Below are positions 35,177 through 43,111 of a DNA stretch of 64,000 bases, one piece after another. The notes below the pieces were generated by a model that was not told where the DNA came from, searched no databases, and worked only from the letters and a program-made list of their open reading frames with translations. The position numbers and the translations under genes were made by a program. Source of the DNA: Kuafuiihalomonas phototrophica (GTDB taxonomy: Bacteria > Myxococcota > Kuafuiibacteriia > Kuafuiibacteriales > Kuafuiibacteriaceae). Every line of letters begins with the position of its first letter. Positions within the stretch are counted from its first letter, which is position 1. The stretch spans positions 1 through 64,000 of the forward strand of contig DAPKRQ010000152.1 in the NCBI GenBank assembly GCA_031800475.1, given 5' to 3'.

Positions 35177-37147
35177 ATGGGGACGCCGCTCGCGCCTTTC
35201 CGGACCGCTCTTGCATCCCAAGTCGCGTCCAGCCAAGGGCTTTCCGGAGATCGGGTGGCCACCCTGGAGGCTTCGATCCGCACGCCGGCCCCGGAGCGGG
35301 GCGACTTGGCCCTCCCGGTGTTCACCTGGGCCAAAGAAGCCGGGCAGCGCCCCGATGTCTTGGCCCGGCAGGTGGCCGAGGCCCTGGCCGCTGCCGGGGA
35401 CCCGAACTGGTCCCGGGTTCACGCGGAAGGCGCCTACGTCAACGTCACCGTGTCTGCGGCGGCCCTGGCCCGGGCGGTGGTGCCGGCCGCCCGCTCGGCC
35501 GATTACCTTCGAGACGACCAAGGTCGGGGTCGGACCGTGGTCATCGACTACAGCTCCCCGAACATCGCCAAGCCCCTCGGGTTTCACCACGTGAGAACCA
35601 CGGTCATCGGCGCGGCCATCGCCCGCCTGCACGCAGCGTGCGGCTGGAACGTGGTGGGAATCAACTACCTCGGCGATTGGGGCCGGCAGTTCGGCTTGCT
35701 CGCCACCGGATTCGCCCGCCATGGCGACCCGAACCGAATCGACGACGCCAAACACCTGGTCGAGGTTTACATTCGTGCGAACCAAGAAGCCGACGTGGCC
35801 CGCGTTCAAGAACGCATCGACCGACCCGCCGCCGCCCGAAAACTGGTGAAGGAGCTCGAAGAGCTTCGAGCCCAGCCGACCCCCGCAGGGGGCAAAGAGG
35901 CGAAAAAGCACGCGAAGAAGCTGAAGGGCCTCGAACGACGGCTCGACGCCCTGGGCGGTCCCGACCCGACGGAAGGTCCGGAGCTCGAAGCTTGGTTCGC
36001 TTCGCTCGAACGAGATGCCGAGGCGGCTCGGGAAGAGCTCCCTGGGGTCGAGGCCCGGGCCCGCGAAGCGCGCCAGTATCTTCGCCGCATGGAAGAAGGC
36101 GACGAGGCCGCCCTGGCCGAGTGGCGCCGATTTCGGGAGGCATCGATTCGGGAGTTTCAGCGGGTCTACGACCGTCTCGGCATCGAATTTTCTTCGATCG
36201 AAGGAGAATCCCTCTATCAGAATGTGCTCGAGTCCACGGTCGAGCGGGTTCGGGCCATGCCCGGAACCCGGGAGAGCGACGGCGCAGAGGTGGTCGACCT
36301 GGACTACGGCCCCGAAGAGCCGCCGGTCATCTTGAAGACCCGAGACGGCACCACACTCTACCTGACCCGCGACATCGCCGCTGCGATCGATCGATACGAA
36401 CGATTCGAGTTCGACCGATCGCTCTACGTGGTCGGCGCGGACCAGGCCCTGCACTTCGCTCAGTTGTTCCGTACGCTCGAAGCGATGGGTCACACCTGGG
36501 CCGACCGTTGTCACCACGTGCCCTTCGGCCGGCTGCGCGGAATGAGCACCCGCCGGGGTACCGTCGTGTTCTTGGACGAGGTGCTCGACGAAGCCGAAGC
36601 GAAGGCCAGAGAGATCTGCGAAGCCTCGGAGAAGATCGATCCCGCCCACCTGGACGAAGCGGTCACCGCCATCGGAATTGGCGCCGTGGTCTTCCAGGAC
36701 CTGAAGAACCTGCGAACGAACGACTACACGTTCGATTGGAACGACGTGTTGAACTTCAACGGCCATACCGGACCCTATGTGCAGTTCGCCCACGCCCGGG
36801 CGTGCAGCATCCTGCGCAAAGGGGGTGGTGTTCCCTCCCGAGCAGATCTGTCGCGGCTCGAAACCCCGGAGGAACGGGCGGTCATGAAGGCCTTGGCGCG
36901 GCTTCCCGAGGTCCTGGTTCAGGCCTGCGAAGCGTTCGAGCCTTCGATGCTGACCCGGGCCGTGCTGGAGCTGGCCCAGACCGCCGCTTCCTATTTCACG
37001 GCCGGAAACCGGGACCGGGCCGCCCGGGTCCTGGTCGAAGACGACCCGGAGCTCCGGGCGGCACGCCTCCATCTGACCGATGCGATCCGGGCTTCGCTGG
37101 CCGCGGGACTGGAAACCCTGGGTCTTCGGGCTCCCGAAGCCATGTGA
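35177..37147 (+). CDS. argS: Arginyl-tRNA synthetase with insertion and altered HIGH motif
   Basis: It charges tRNA-Arg. It has 656 residues from the ATG at 35177, longer than the usual 550-590. The first signature reads SPNIAKPLGFHHVR (128-140): the HIGH tetrapeptide is GFHH, so the first His is lost while the last is kept. A charged, helical insertion of about 85 residues (about 206-292, rich in Lys, Arg and Glu) sits where most ArgRSs have a short loop. The second signature region is RLRGMSTRRG. The C-terminal DALR anticodon domain is complete. The gene looks intact and no second argS is in the window. Confidence 0.93.
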   Translation: MGTPLAPFRTALASQVASSQGLSGDRVATLEASIRTPAPERGDLALPVFTWAKEAGQRPDVLARQVAEALAAAGDPNWSRVHAEGAYVNVTVSAAALARAVVPAARSADYLRDDQGRGRTVVIDYSSPNIAKPLGFHHVRTTVIGAAIARLHAACGWNVVGINYLGDWGRQFGLLATGFARHGDPNRIDDAKHLVEVYIRANQEADVARVQERIDRPAAARKLVKELEELRAQPTPAGGKEAKKHAKKLKGLERRLDALGGPDPTEGPELEAWFASLERDAEAAREELPGVEARAREARQYLRRMEEGDEAALAEWRRFREASIREFQRVYDRLGIEFSSIEGESLYQNVLESTVERVRAMPGTRESDGAEVVDLDYGPEEPPVILKTRDGTTLYLTRDIAAAIDRYERFEFDRSLYVVGADQALHFAQLFRTLEAMGHTWADRCHHVPFGRLRGMSTRRGTVVFLDEVLDEAEAKAREICEASEKIDPAHLDEAVTAIGIGAVVFQDLKNLRTNDYTFDWNDVLNFNGHTGPYVQFAHARACSILRKGGGVPSRADLSRLETPEERAVMKALARLPEVLVQACEAFEPSMLTRAVLELAQTAASYFTAGNRDRAARVLVEDDPELRAARLHLTDAIRASLAAGLETLGLRAPEAM

Positions 37148-37326
37148 ACCGGCGCGGACTCGGCCCGGCTTTGCGAATAGCCCGCGCCCGGGCGATCCGG
37201 CCGCTCCCGACCGGAGAGCTGCCTGGCCGGGGTTGACCCTGTGTCCCGAGGACGGTGGCGTCGACACCGGCAGCAGGGGATTCGGCCGGCCCCTCCAGCC
37301 GGAACGAGGCCCCGGTGGATGGTGCG

Positions 37327-38622
37327 ATGGTGTGGCTCGGGTGCGCGATGGCCGTGTGGGCCGCAGCCGGTGGTGAGGCCACCGGGGCGCCCGGCGCAAA
37401 AGCAGCTCCGCCGCTGCCCGCGGTGGCGACTTCGACCAGCCGGCTGTTCGGTATGCTTCTGCTGGGGCCCGAGGCCGCCGACTCGGCCACCGAGCAGCGC
37501 TACGAAGAAGCGCCGATCCGAGAGGAGACACCGACCGTTCAGCTCGGCGGGGCGCTCCGGTTCAACTTCAGTTTCAACACCTACGGGGGCCCGTCCCAGT
37601 TTCCCTCTGCATCGAGCTTCGACGTGTTTCGACTCGACGTAGGCGCTCGCTACGCCGACCTGGTTTTTTCCGCCCAGTACCGCTTCTACGCGGGCTACAA
37701 CATGCTGCAGCACGGCTACATCGGTACGGAGCTGGAGCGCGAGGGACTTTCGTTTCGCCTGGGCGTGACGCAAGTTCCGTTCGGTGTGCTGCCGTACGCT
37801 TCGCACAACTTCTTCTTCAGCTTGCCCTATTACGTAGGGCTCGAAGACGACTACGATCTCGGCATCAAAACGATCGTCGAGCTCGGCGACCTGGAGATCC
37901 AGCTGGCCTTTTTCAAGAACGACGAAGGAGGCTATTCGGGAAGCTCGTTGGACAGCGCCCGATACTCGTACGACCTGGTTCGAACGAGGCCAGGTGTGCT
38001 CTCTGCGGCTGGGATCTCGGAAGCCCGTTCCCTCGAAGAGACGAATCAAGCCAACCTTCGCATTGCGTGGACTCTTCGCCATGGCGAACACCTGAGCGCG
38101 GAGCTCGGCTTTTCGGGACAGATCGGCCAGACCTTCGAACGGAGCACCAACCGCCGAGGCGTGCAGTGGGCCATGGCTGGACACCTCGACGCCGACCTGG
38201 GCCCCGTCAACGTGGTCGCCGAGGGGGGACGCTACGAGATCGGGATGGATGAATCGGCGGTCGCAGATTCCCGCCTGGTGGCGATGGGCGCGTATGACGC
38301 ACCATACACGGTGGCCGCTCGGGCGGAGTTTCTGACCACCGGGATCGCATGGGAGATTCCTCTTTCCTACTGGCTGTTCGAATCGATCACCTTCTACGAC
38401 GACTTCAGCGCGTTGTACAAAGATCCCGAGGAGTTCGAAGACTCCTTTCAGAACACTGCAGGATTCCTGCTGGCGGTGGGCCCGGTGTATACCTACTTGG
38501 ACTTTGCAGCTGGGCGGAACCATCCTTTTTTGGGGCTGCAGTACGTTCGGGCCTTGGGTCCGGGCGACCCCACCCAATCGTGGGAGCTTCGATTCAACAT
38601 CAACGTGGGGTGGTACTTCTGA
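37327..38622 (+). CDS. Porin-like outer-membrane beta-barrel protein
   Basis: No specific family is recognised. From the ATG at 37327 it has 431 residues, with a signal-like start (VWLGCAMAVWAAAGG), then alternating amphipathic strands rich in Tyr, Phe and Gly from about residue 75 to the end and a terminal Phe after NINVGWY, as in outer-membrane barrels. It resembles phosphate-selective or uncharacterised porins. A GTG at 37255 with GAGGA 5 bases upstream would add 24 residues. It lies downstream of argS after 179 bases without other signals. Confidence 0.72.
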   Translation: MVWLGCAMAVWAAAGGEATGAPGAKAAPPLPAVATSTSRLFGMLLLGPEAADSATEQRYEEAPIREETPTVQLGGALRFNFSFNTYGGPSQFPSASSFDVFRLDVGARYADLVFSAQYRFYAGYNMLQHGYIGTELEREGLSFRLGVTQVPFGVLPYASHNFFFSLPYYVGLEDDYDLGIKTIVELGDLEIQLAFFKNDEGGYSGSSLDSARYSYDLVRTRPGVLSAAGISEARSLEETNQANLRIAWTLRHGEHLSAELGFSGQIGQTFERSTNRRGVQWAMAGHLDADLGPVNVVAEGGRYEIGMDESAVADSRLVAMGAYDAPYTVAARAEFLTTGIAWEIPLSYWLFESITFYDDFSALYKDPEEFEDSFQNTAGFLLAVGPVYTYLDFAAGRNHPFLGLQYVRALGPGDPTQSWELRFNINVGWYF

Positions 38623-38744
38623 GCCGCGCCCCCGGTCGTCTGGTCCCGCGGCCGCGGACGAGTCCGCCCCGGGACTCGGACCCAAGCGCGGACGACGGCG
38701 CTTCGCAGTGGACCGACAGAACGATGAGGAGCTAGTTCCGGCCC

Positions 38745-39692
38745 GTGTCGGACCCGATGGACATGGCGGCTGCGGCCGCCTTGCTGCGTCAGGGCAGCGT
38801 GCTCGCTTTTCCCACCGAGACGGTCTACGGGCTCGGCGCCGTCATCGATCACCCGCACGCGGTCGCCCGGGTGTTCGAGCTGAAGGAACGACCGCGCTTC
38901 GACCCCCTGATCGTGCACCTGGCCGACGCGAACCAGCTCGCCGAGGTCTGGACCCACGTCTGTGAGCGGACCCGCCGACTGGCGGAACGCTTTTGGCCCG
39001 GTCCGCTGACGCTGCTCGGACCCAAGACCGATCGCGTGGCCGACCTGGTCACCGCGGGCCTTTCTCGGGTGGCGGTCCGGGTGCCCGCCCACCCCGTGGC
39101 GCGGGACCTGCTGCTGCGGGTCGGGGCACCCGTGGCGGCCCCATCGGCCAACCGATTCGGCGGGATCAGCCCCACCTCGGCCGAAGCGGTCCGGGCCGAG
39201 TTCGGGGATCGGTTGCCCGTGCTCGATGGCGGGCCCTGCTCCGTGGGCGTCGAATCGACGGTGCTGTCCTGGACCGACGCCGAAGAACCGGTGCTGCTCC
39301 GGCCCGGCGGGATCTCGGTCGAAGCGCTGACGGACGCCTTGGGCCCGATCCGGATACCGGCGCCGGACGAACAGCAGCGGCTGAGCCCCGGACGGCTGGC
39401 GAAACACTACGCTCCCCGGACCCCCGTGGGGTGGAACGCCACCTTGCCTCCCAGCCCGAGCCGGGGCCTGTTGGCGTTTCGGGCCCCGGCCCCTCCAGGG
39501 TACGGGGCGACGGAGATCTTGTCGCCCACGGGCGACCTGAACGAGGCGGCCACCCGTCTGTTCGCCGCCCTGCGACACCTGGATCGCGCGGGGCTGGAGG
39601 CCATCGCGGTGGAGCCTGTCCCCGAAGAAGGGCTCGGTCGGGCGATCATGGACCGCCTGCGGCGGGCCATGGGAAAAGGGAACGAACCGTGA
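38745..39692 (+). CDS. tsaC: L-threonylcarbamoyladenylate synthase (Sua5 type)
   Basis: It makes threonylcarbamoyl-AMP for the universal tRNA modification t6A37. It has 315 residues. The YrdC-like domain (1-205) has FPTETVYGLGA, PSANRFGGISPT and SVGVESTVL. A C-terminal Sua5 domain follows, starting with SPGRLAKHYAP near 225, so this is the two-domain form. The GTG at 38745 is assumed; ATG at 38757 is an alternative. The stop overlaps a GTG for a small membrane protein. Confidence 0.94.
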   Translation: MSDPMDMAAAAALLRQGSVLAFPTETVYGLGAVIDHPHAVARVFELKERPRFDPLIVHLADANQLAEVWTHVCERTRRLAERFWPGPLTLLGPKTDRVADLVTAGLSRVAVRVPAHPVARDLLLRVGAPVAAPSANRFGGISPTSAEAVRAEFGDRLPVLDGGPCSVGVESTVLSWTDAEEPVLLRPGGISVEALTDALGPIRIPAPDEQQRLSPGRLAKHYAPRTPVGWNATLPPSPSRGLLAFRAPAPPGYGATEILSPTGDLNEAATRLFAALRHLDRAGLEAIAVEPVPEEGLGRAIMDRLRRAMGKGNEP

Positions 39693-40042
39693 CGGGACCT
39701 CAGCTCACCTTTTGGATCAGTTGGCTCGGCGTGAGCGCCGGCTTCACCTCCGCCGTGTACCCGGCGGTGCTCCGGCTGTCGGGATCTCGACAGCGCAGCT
39801 TGCTGGCGGCTTCCATGGCGGCGGTCCTGATCGGTTTCGGTGCGGGACTTTTCGCAAGCTCGATCCATCATGGCGTTGGAGCGTGGTTCGCGCCAGGGGT
39901 GGAGGATGAGCGAAATCCGGATCGAACCGGTGCTGGAAGCGGTGGAAGTGCACTTCGAAGGGACGCGGATCGTGAACACGACCCGAGCCGTGCGCCTGTT
40001 GGAGGCGTCCTACCCGCCCCGCATCTACATTCCGCGGGATGA
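39689..40042 (+). CDS. Possible small two-helix membrane protein
   Basis: The GTG at 39689 overlaps the tsaC stop (GTGA). The first ~70 residues contain two strong hydrophobic helices (LTFWISWLGVSAGFTSAV and LLAASMAAVLIGFGAGLF). The frame then runs 137 bases into the DUF427 gene, where it turns arginine- and proline-rich, so either the C-terminus is read in an overlapping frame or a frameshift has occurred. No family recognised. Confidence 0.4.
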   Translation: MTGPQLTFWISWLGVSAGFTSAVYPAVLRLSGSRQRSLLAASMAAVLIGFGAGLFASSIHHGVGAWFAPGVEDERNPDRTGAGSGGSALRRDADREHDPSRAPVGGVLPAPHLHSAG

Positions 40043-40253
40043 CGTCGACATGGCGCACCTGGAGCGCACCAGCCACCAGACCCACTGTCCGTTCAAAGGA
40101 ACAGCGTCCTACTACACGGTCCATGTCGGCGATTCCGAGGTGGCCAATGCGGCGTGGACATACGAAGAACCGATCCCCGAAGTCGCCGCCATTCGCGAAC
40201 ACCTCTGCTTCGACGACGCCAAGGGGATCCAGATCACGGTCGCACCCGCCTGA
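39906..40253 (+). CDS. DUF427 family protein
   Basis: A 115-residue single-domain protein of the DUF427 family, widespread and of unknown activity. It has RIYIPRDDVDMAHLE, HCPFKGTASYYTV and AAWTYEEP in family order. The ATG at 39906 has GGTGGAGG directly before it, which decides it over the in-frame start at 39840. It follows tsaC and the small membrane gene and ends before the sigma-54 promoter region. Confidence 0.9.
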   Translation: MSEIRIEPVLEAVEVHFEGTRIVNTTRAVRLLEASYPPRIYIPRDDVDMAHLERTSHQTHCPFKGTASYYTVHVGDSEVANAAWTYEEPIPEVAAIREHLCFDDAKGIQITVAPA

Positions 40254-40274
40254 GCCCGCGCTCCCCCCCGTCCC

Positions 40275-40315
40275 GACACAGCGTGTCCCAACCCTTTCGC
40301 GGTGACACCCGTGTC
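40275..40315. promoter_or_regulatory. Two GACAC/GTGTC dyads upstream of sigma-54 promoter
   Basis: GACACAGCGTGTC at 40275-40287 is a perfect inverted repeat with a 3-base spacer. GACACCCGTGTC at 40304-40315 has a 2-base spacer. CCCGTGTC here also occurs in the palindrome at 42793-42846. They lie about 40-80 bases before the sigma-54 box, as an enhancer-binding site would. An AT-rich tract (TTGAAAAATCATA) separates them from the promoter. Confidence 0.7.
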
Positions 40316-40354
40316 GTATTGAAAAATCATACCGCTCGCGTGACCGATTTCGGA

Positions 40355-40369
40355 TGGCACGGTCACTGC
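40355..40369 (+). promoter_or_regulatory. Sigma-54 promoter
   Basis: TGGCACGGTCACTGC has the -24 GG and -12 GC dinucleotides 10 bases apart, with TGGCACG fully matching the upstream consensus and one mismatch in the downstream TTGC element. Transcription would start near 40381, about 88 bases before the lipoprotein ATG. Confidence 0.75.
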
Positions 40370-40468
40370 TTCCTCGAATGGATACTGGCTCCGTGAGCCC
40401 GTCCGATGGGGCGGGCTCCCGTTCCGGCCCCGGGCCGGAAGTGGGCCGGTACGAAGGGAGAAAGGCAC

Positions 40469-41146
40469 ATGAATCATTTCAAGCGAATCTGGGTTGGAAC
40501 CGCCGTCGCGAGTCTCGCCGCCTGCGGCGGAGTCGAGCCGACTGCCGAGAACGCCGAAAAGCGGCGAGCAATCCCATCCGACCGCTACGAGGGCTTGGCG
40601 GTGCTCGTCGAAGGTCCGAGCGAACGGGTGAAAGTCGGTGAGCCCTTCGAGATCAGAGCGGAGATCGTCCCCCCCGCGGTCCCGTTCGAGCAGGAGACGT
40701 GGCTCGAGGTGTCCTTGCCGGAGGGGCTGAACCTCGATCACTTCGACAGCGAAGGCATGCTGGATTGCGCGGTGGAGAGTCCCCACATGGTGTGTGTCCT
40801 GTTCGAGGGTCCGGGGCGGGCTCCCTGGACGCTGACCCTGGTGACCCGGGCCGACGCGACCGGCGCGATCGGGGCGGGTCGCGTGGAGTTGCGCGACGAG
40901 GCCGGGTCCATCGCCCGTGCGCAGACGCCGGCCATCGACGTGGTCGGTTTGGCTTGGGAGGGGGGCGGCTTGGTTCCCGGCATCCCCTTGGAGTACGCGG
41001 ACCGCTTTCGGGAATACGACCTTCGGGACAGCTGGAAAGACCTGCCCGACCGAGTCCGCACGGTGCTCGGGCCCGAGCGCGGGGTCGGTCAGAACCTGGC
41101 GAACCCGAATCTGCTTCGGGGCGGGACCCAGCGAGAGCTTCGATAG
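40469..41146 (+). CDS. Lipoprotein under sigma-54 control
   Basis: A 225-residue lipoprotein: signal peptide with lipobox SLAAC (Cys19), then a short Glu-rich linker. The body (about 45-160) looks like an immunoglobulin-like beta domain (VKVGEPFEIRAEI, TWLEVSLPEGLN), and the C-terminal 60 residues are polar with no recognised domain. The ATG follows GGGAG and GAGAAAGGCAC, a leader string also found before the gene at 43112. A sigma-54 promoter and GACAC dyads lie upstream and a strong terminator downstream, so it is a single-gene unit. Function unknown. Confidence 0.8.
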   Translation: MNHFKRIWVGTAVASLAACGGVEPTAENAEKRRAIPSDRYEGLAVLVEGPSERVKVGEPFEIRAEIVPPAVPFEQETWLEVSLPEGLNLDHFDSEGMLDCAVESPHMVCVLFEGPGRAPWTLTLVTRADATGAIGAGRVELRDEAGSIARAQTPAIDVVGLAWEGGGLVPGIPLEYADRFREYDLRDSWKDLPDRVRTVLGPERGVGQNLANPNLLRGGTQRELR

Positions 41147-41169
41147 GTTCGGCAGCCGTTCATCGAGGC

Positions 41170-41204
41170 GGCGGCCGGCGGGGTAACCGCCGGCCGCCTT
41201 TTTT
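41170..41204 (+). terminator. Intrinsic terminator after the lipoprotein gene
   Basis: A 12-bp perfect stem, GGCGGCCGGCGG (41170-41181) pairing with 41187-41198, around a GGTAA loop, then six Ts (41199-41204). It ends the lipoprotein transcript just before the convergent regulator gene. Confidence 0.93.
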
Positions 41205-41219
41205 CGTTCGACGCAACCT

Positions 41220-42725
41220 TCAGCGGAAACTGCGGTGGTCGATCCGCAGACGCTTCAGCCAACGATAGAGTTGATTGCGGTGCCAGCCATTTTCGGCAGC
41301 AGCCCGCTTGACGTTGCCCCCGGTGGCTCGGAGGGCGGCGATGATCCGGTCTCGGCCCGGCGTGTTCGATTCGTCGACGAGAGGGAGGGGGTCTTCGGGC
41401 TCCGCGTACACGGTGGTGGGTTCGCTCTTCGACGGGCCACCGATTCGGCTCAAGACCCGGGCGCGCAGTGCCGGCGGCAGCAGGTGGACGTCCAACTCCT
41501 CACCCGGGGGCGCCATCTCCGAGACCCGGCGGGCGAGCTTCTTGAGTTCCCGGACATTCATCGGCCACTCGTAGAGCAACAGAGCCTCCTGGAACTCCGC
41601 GGTCATCGGGGCCGGGGCCTCCGACCCGAAATAGTGGTTCCACAGCACCAGCACGTCGGCCCGACGGTCGACGAGGCGCGGCAGCCGCAGCACCCAATCG
41701 CCGAGCCGAGCGAGCAGATCCCGACGAAAACCGGACCTCTCCAGATCCACATGGGTCGCCGCCACGACCCGGACGTTCACCTCGATGGTGTGGCTGTCGC
41801 CGACCCGTCGAACCCGGCGGTCTTCCATGACGCGAAGAAGCTTGGCCTGAAGGTGGGCCGGTAGATCTCCGACCTCGTCCAGAAACAGAGTCCCTCCCTC
41901 GGCTTGTTCGAAGTACCCGGGGCGGTCCTGTTCGGCACCGGTGAAGGCGCCCTTGACGTGCCCGAAGAACTCGGCCTCTGCCAGATCGTGCGGGATGGCC
42001 GCGCAGTTGACGGCGACGAATTCGCCTTCGACCCCGCTGGCCTCGTGGATGGCCTGGGCCGTGACCTCTTTGCCGGTGCCGGTTGCGCCCAACAACAGGA
42101 CCGTTCCCTCGCTCGAAGCGACCGTGGCGATCGAACGACGCAAGGCTCGGGCCGGGGAGGAGCTACCGACCAAACCTCGGGGGTGAATCTCGGGAACCGA
42201 CGGCGCTGCGGGCAAGTCGTCGAGTTCCACATCCCGATCCACGACGAACAGCGTGTCGCCGGCGACGACGACCTGGCCCGGGAACGGAGCACTCCCCTCG
42301 ATGCGCACGCCGTCCACGTACGTGCCGTTGGCCGTGTCCAAGTCGATGATCTCGTACTGGCCGTCCCGGTCCGGTTCGAGCCTAAAGTGTCGGCGGGACA
42401 TGCGCGGGTCCTCGACGCGGGCGCTCACGCCGCGGCCCCGACCGAACTCGTAGCGGGCTCCATCCAGTTCGACGGAAGCGCCGAGGAGCGTCGGGTCCGG
42501 ACTGGCGACACAGGTGAGGACGGGATGTGCACGGTGCGACCGGACCGAGGCCGCCCGTTTGAGCGTGGTCTCGGAGGTATTTTCCGGGGACCGTGTGACC
42601 GTACCCGCCACGAATCGGTATCTTGCACTGTTGCGACGGGACTCGTCGACCGTGGAGGGGGTGGATCCGTCGGCTTTCACCGAAGCGTCTCGAACGGGGG
42701 CTGTAGAAGGATTCCGACTGAGCAT
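41220..42725 (-). CDS. Sigma-54 activator with N-terminal FHA domain
   Basis: Enhancer-binding protein that opens sigma-54 RNA polymerase promoters by ATP hydrolysis. From the ATG at 42725 it has 501 residues. FHA domain about 78-165 (FGRGRG, MSRRHF, NGTYVDG), so it probably senses a phosphothreonine partner. AAA+ domain about 185-420 with Walker A GATGTGKE (213-220), GAFTGA sigma-54 loop (259-264), Walker B GTLFLDE (278-284) and MNVREL. Fis-type HTH about 458-495. The frame is open to 42890, but that would run through the palindrome at 42793-42846; the shorter start is preferred. No receiver or kinase gene is adjacent. Confidence 0.92.
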   Translation of the reverse strand: MLSRNPSTAPVRDASVKADGSTPSTVDESRRNSARYRFVAGTVTRSPENTSETTLKRAASVRSHRAHPVLTCVASPDPTLLGASVELDGARYEFGRGRGVSARVEDPRMSRRHFRLEPDRDGQYEIIDLDTANGTYVDGVRIEGSAPFPGQVVVAGDTLFVVDRDVELDDLPAAPSVPEIHPRGLVGSSSPARALRRSIATVASSEGTVLLLGATGTGKEVTAQAIHEASGVEGEFVAVNCAAIPHDLAEAEFFGHVKGAFTGAEQDRPGYFEQAEGGTLFLDEVGDLPAHLQAKLLRVMEDRRVRRVGDSHTIEVNVRVVAATHVDLERSGFRRDLLARLGDWVLRLPRLVDRRADVLVLWNHYFGSEAPAPMTAEFQEALLLYEWPMNVRELKKLARRVSEMAPPGEELDVHLLPPALRARVLSRIGGPSKSEPTTVYAEPEDPLPLVDESNTPGRDRIIAALRATGGNVKRAAAENGWHRNQLYRWLKRLRIDHRSFR

Positions 42726-42792
42726 GCGGCAGCCCTCAGCACGGAGCATGCCGTGCGGATTCGCGGCGCCTGCCGGATGCAAAAGGCCAGGC

Positions 42793-42846
42793 TGACACGG
42801 GCTGCCACGTGTCATGACCGCCTGTGCCACGTGACAGCCCGTGTCA
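42793..42846. promoter_or_regulatory. 54-bp near-palindrome: two head-to-head 22-bp operator sites
   Basis: The site 42793-42814 (TGACAC-N10-GTGTCA) and the reverse complement of 42825-42846 agree at 20 of 22 positions. The outer 12-mers TGACACGGGCTG and CAGCCCGTGTCA are perfectly inverted. It lies between the divergent regulator (start 42725) and the gene at 43112, so it could serve autoregulation and activation from a distance. Confidence 0.8.
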
Positions 42847-42884
42847 TGGCCCGAAGGCGCCGCAGCGGAGCCTTCCGGCCTAAC

Positions 42885-42905
42885 GCGCAAAAACTGCGCT
42901 TTTTT
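42885..42905 (+). terminator. Weak terminator-like hairpin between operator and promoter
   Basis: GCGCA and TGCGC (42885-42889 and 42895-42899) form a short stem with loop AAAAC, followed by six Ts (42900-42905). The stem is only 5 bp, so it could be coincidence or an insulator against read-through into the sigma-54 promoter region. Confidence 0.35.
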
Positions 42906-42966
42906 GCCGGAGCGGGCGGGCGGCGCTCCGGTCCGACCACTTCGGCGAAAGAGGCCCCGTCACCGG

Positions 42967-42986
42967 TGACAGGTGACACGACACGG
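42967..42986. promoter_or_regulatory. Cluster of TGACA/GACAC half-sites
   Basis: TGACAGGTGACACGACACGG contains TGACA at 42967, TGACAC at 42974 and GACACGG at 42980, repeating the half-site of the 54-bp palindrome in direct orientation. It is about 65-85 bases before the sigma-54 promoter at 43051, a typical enhancer distance. Confidence 0.55.
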
Positions 42987-43050
42987 CCCTCGGCGGGTCA
43001 GGCGGCCCGGGATCCGCACCGTCGTTTCCTCCCGGCCCGTCCCCGCCGCT

Positions 43051-43065
43051 TGGCACGCTCCGTGC
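43051..43065 (+). promoter_or_regulatory. Sigma-54 promoter
   Basis: TGGCACGCTCCGTGC has -24 GG and -12 GC spaced by 10 bases, TGGCACG as in the promoter at 40355, and one mismatch in TTGC. The start point would be near 43077, about 35 bases before the ATG at 43112. Confidence 0.75.
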
Positions 43066-43111
43066 TCCTTCTTCTTTTTGCGCACCGAAAGGGCGAGAAA
43101 GGCACGAAGAC

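Noticed and set aside
37148..37326. Possible promoter or small gene between argS and the porin gene
   Set aside because: I see only GC-rich sequence and a possible upstream GTG; no convincing -35/-10 or sigma-54 element.
35159..37531. Open frame of 790 codons on the minus strand
   Set aside because: Antisense to argS; no domain recognised.
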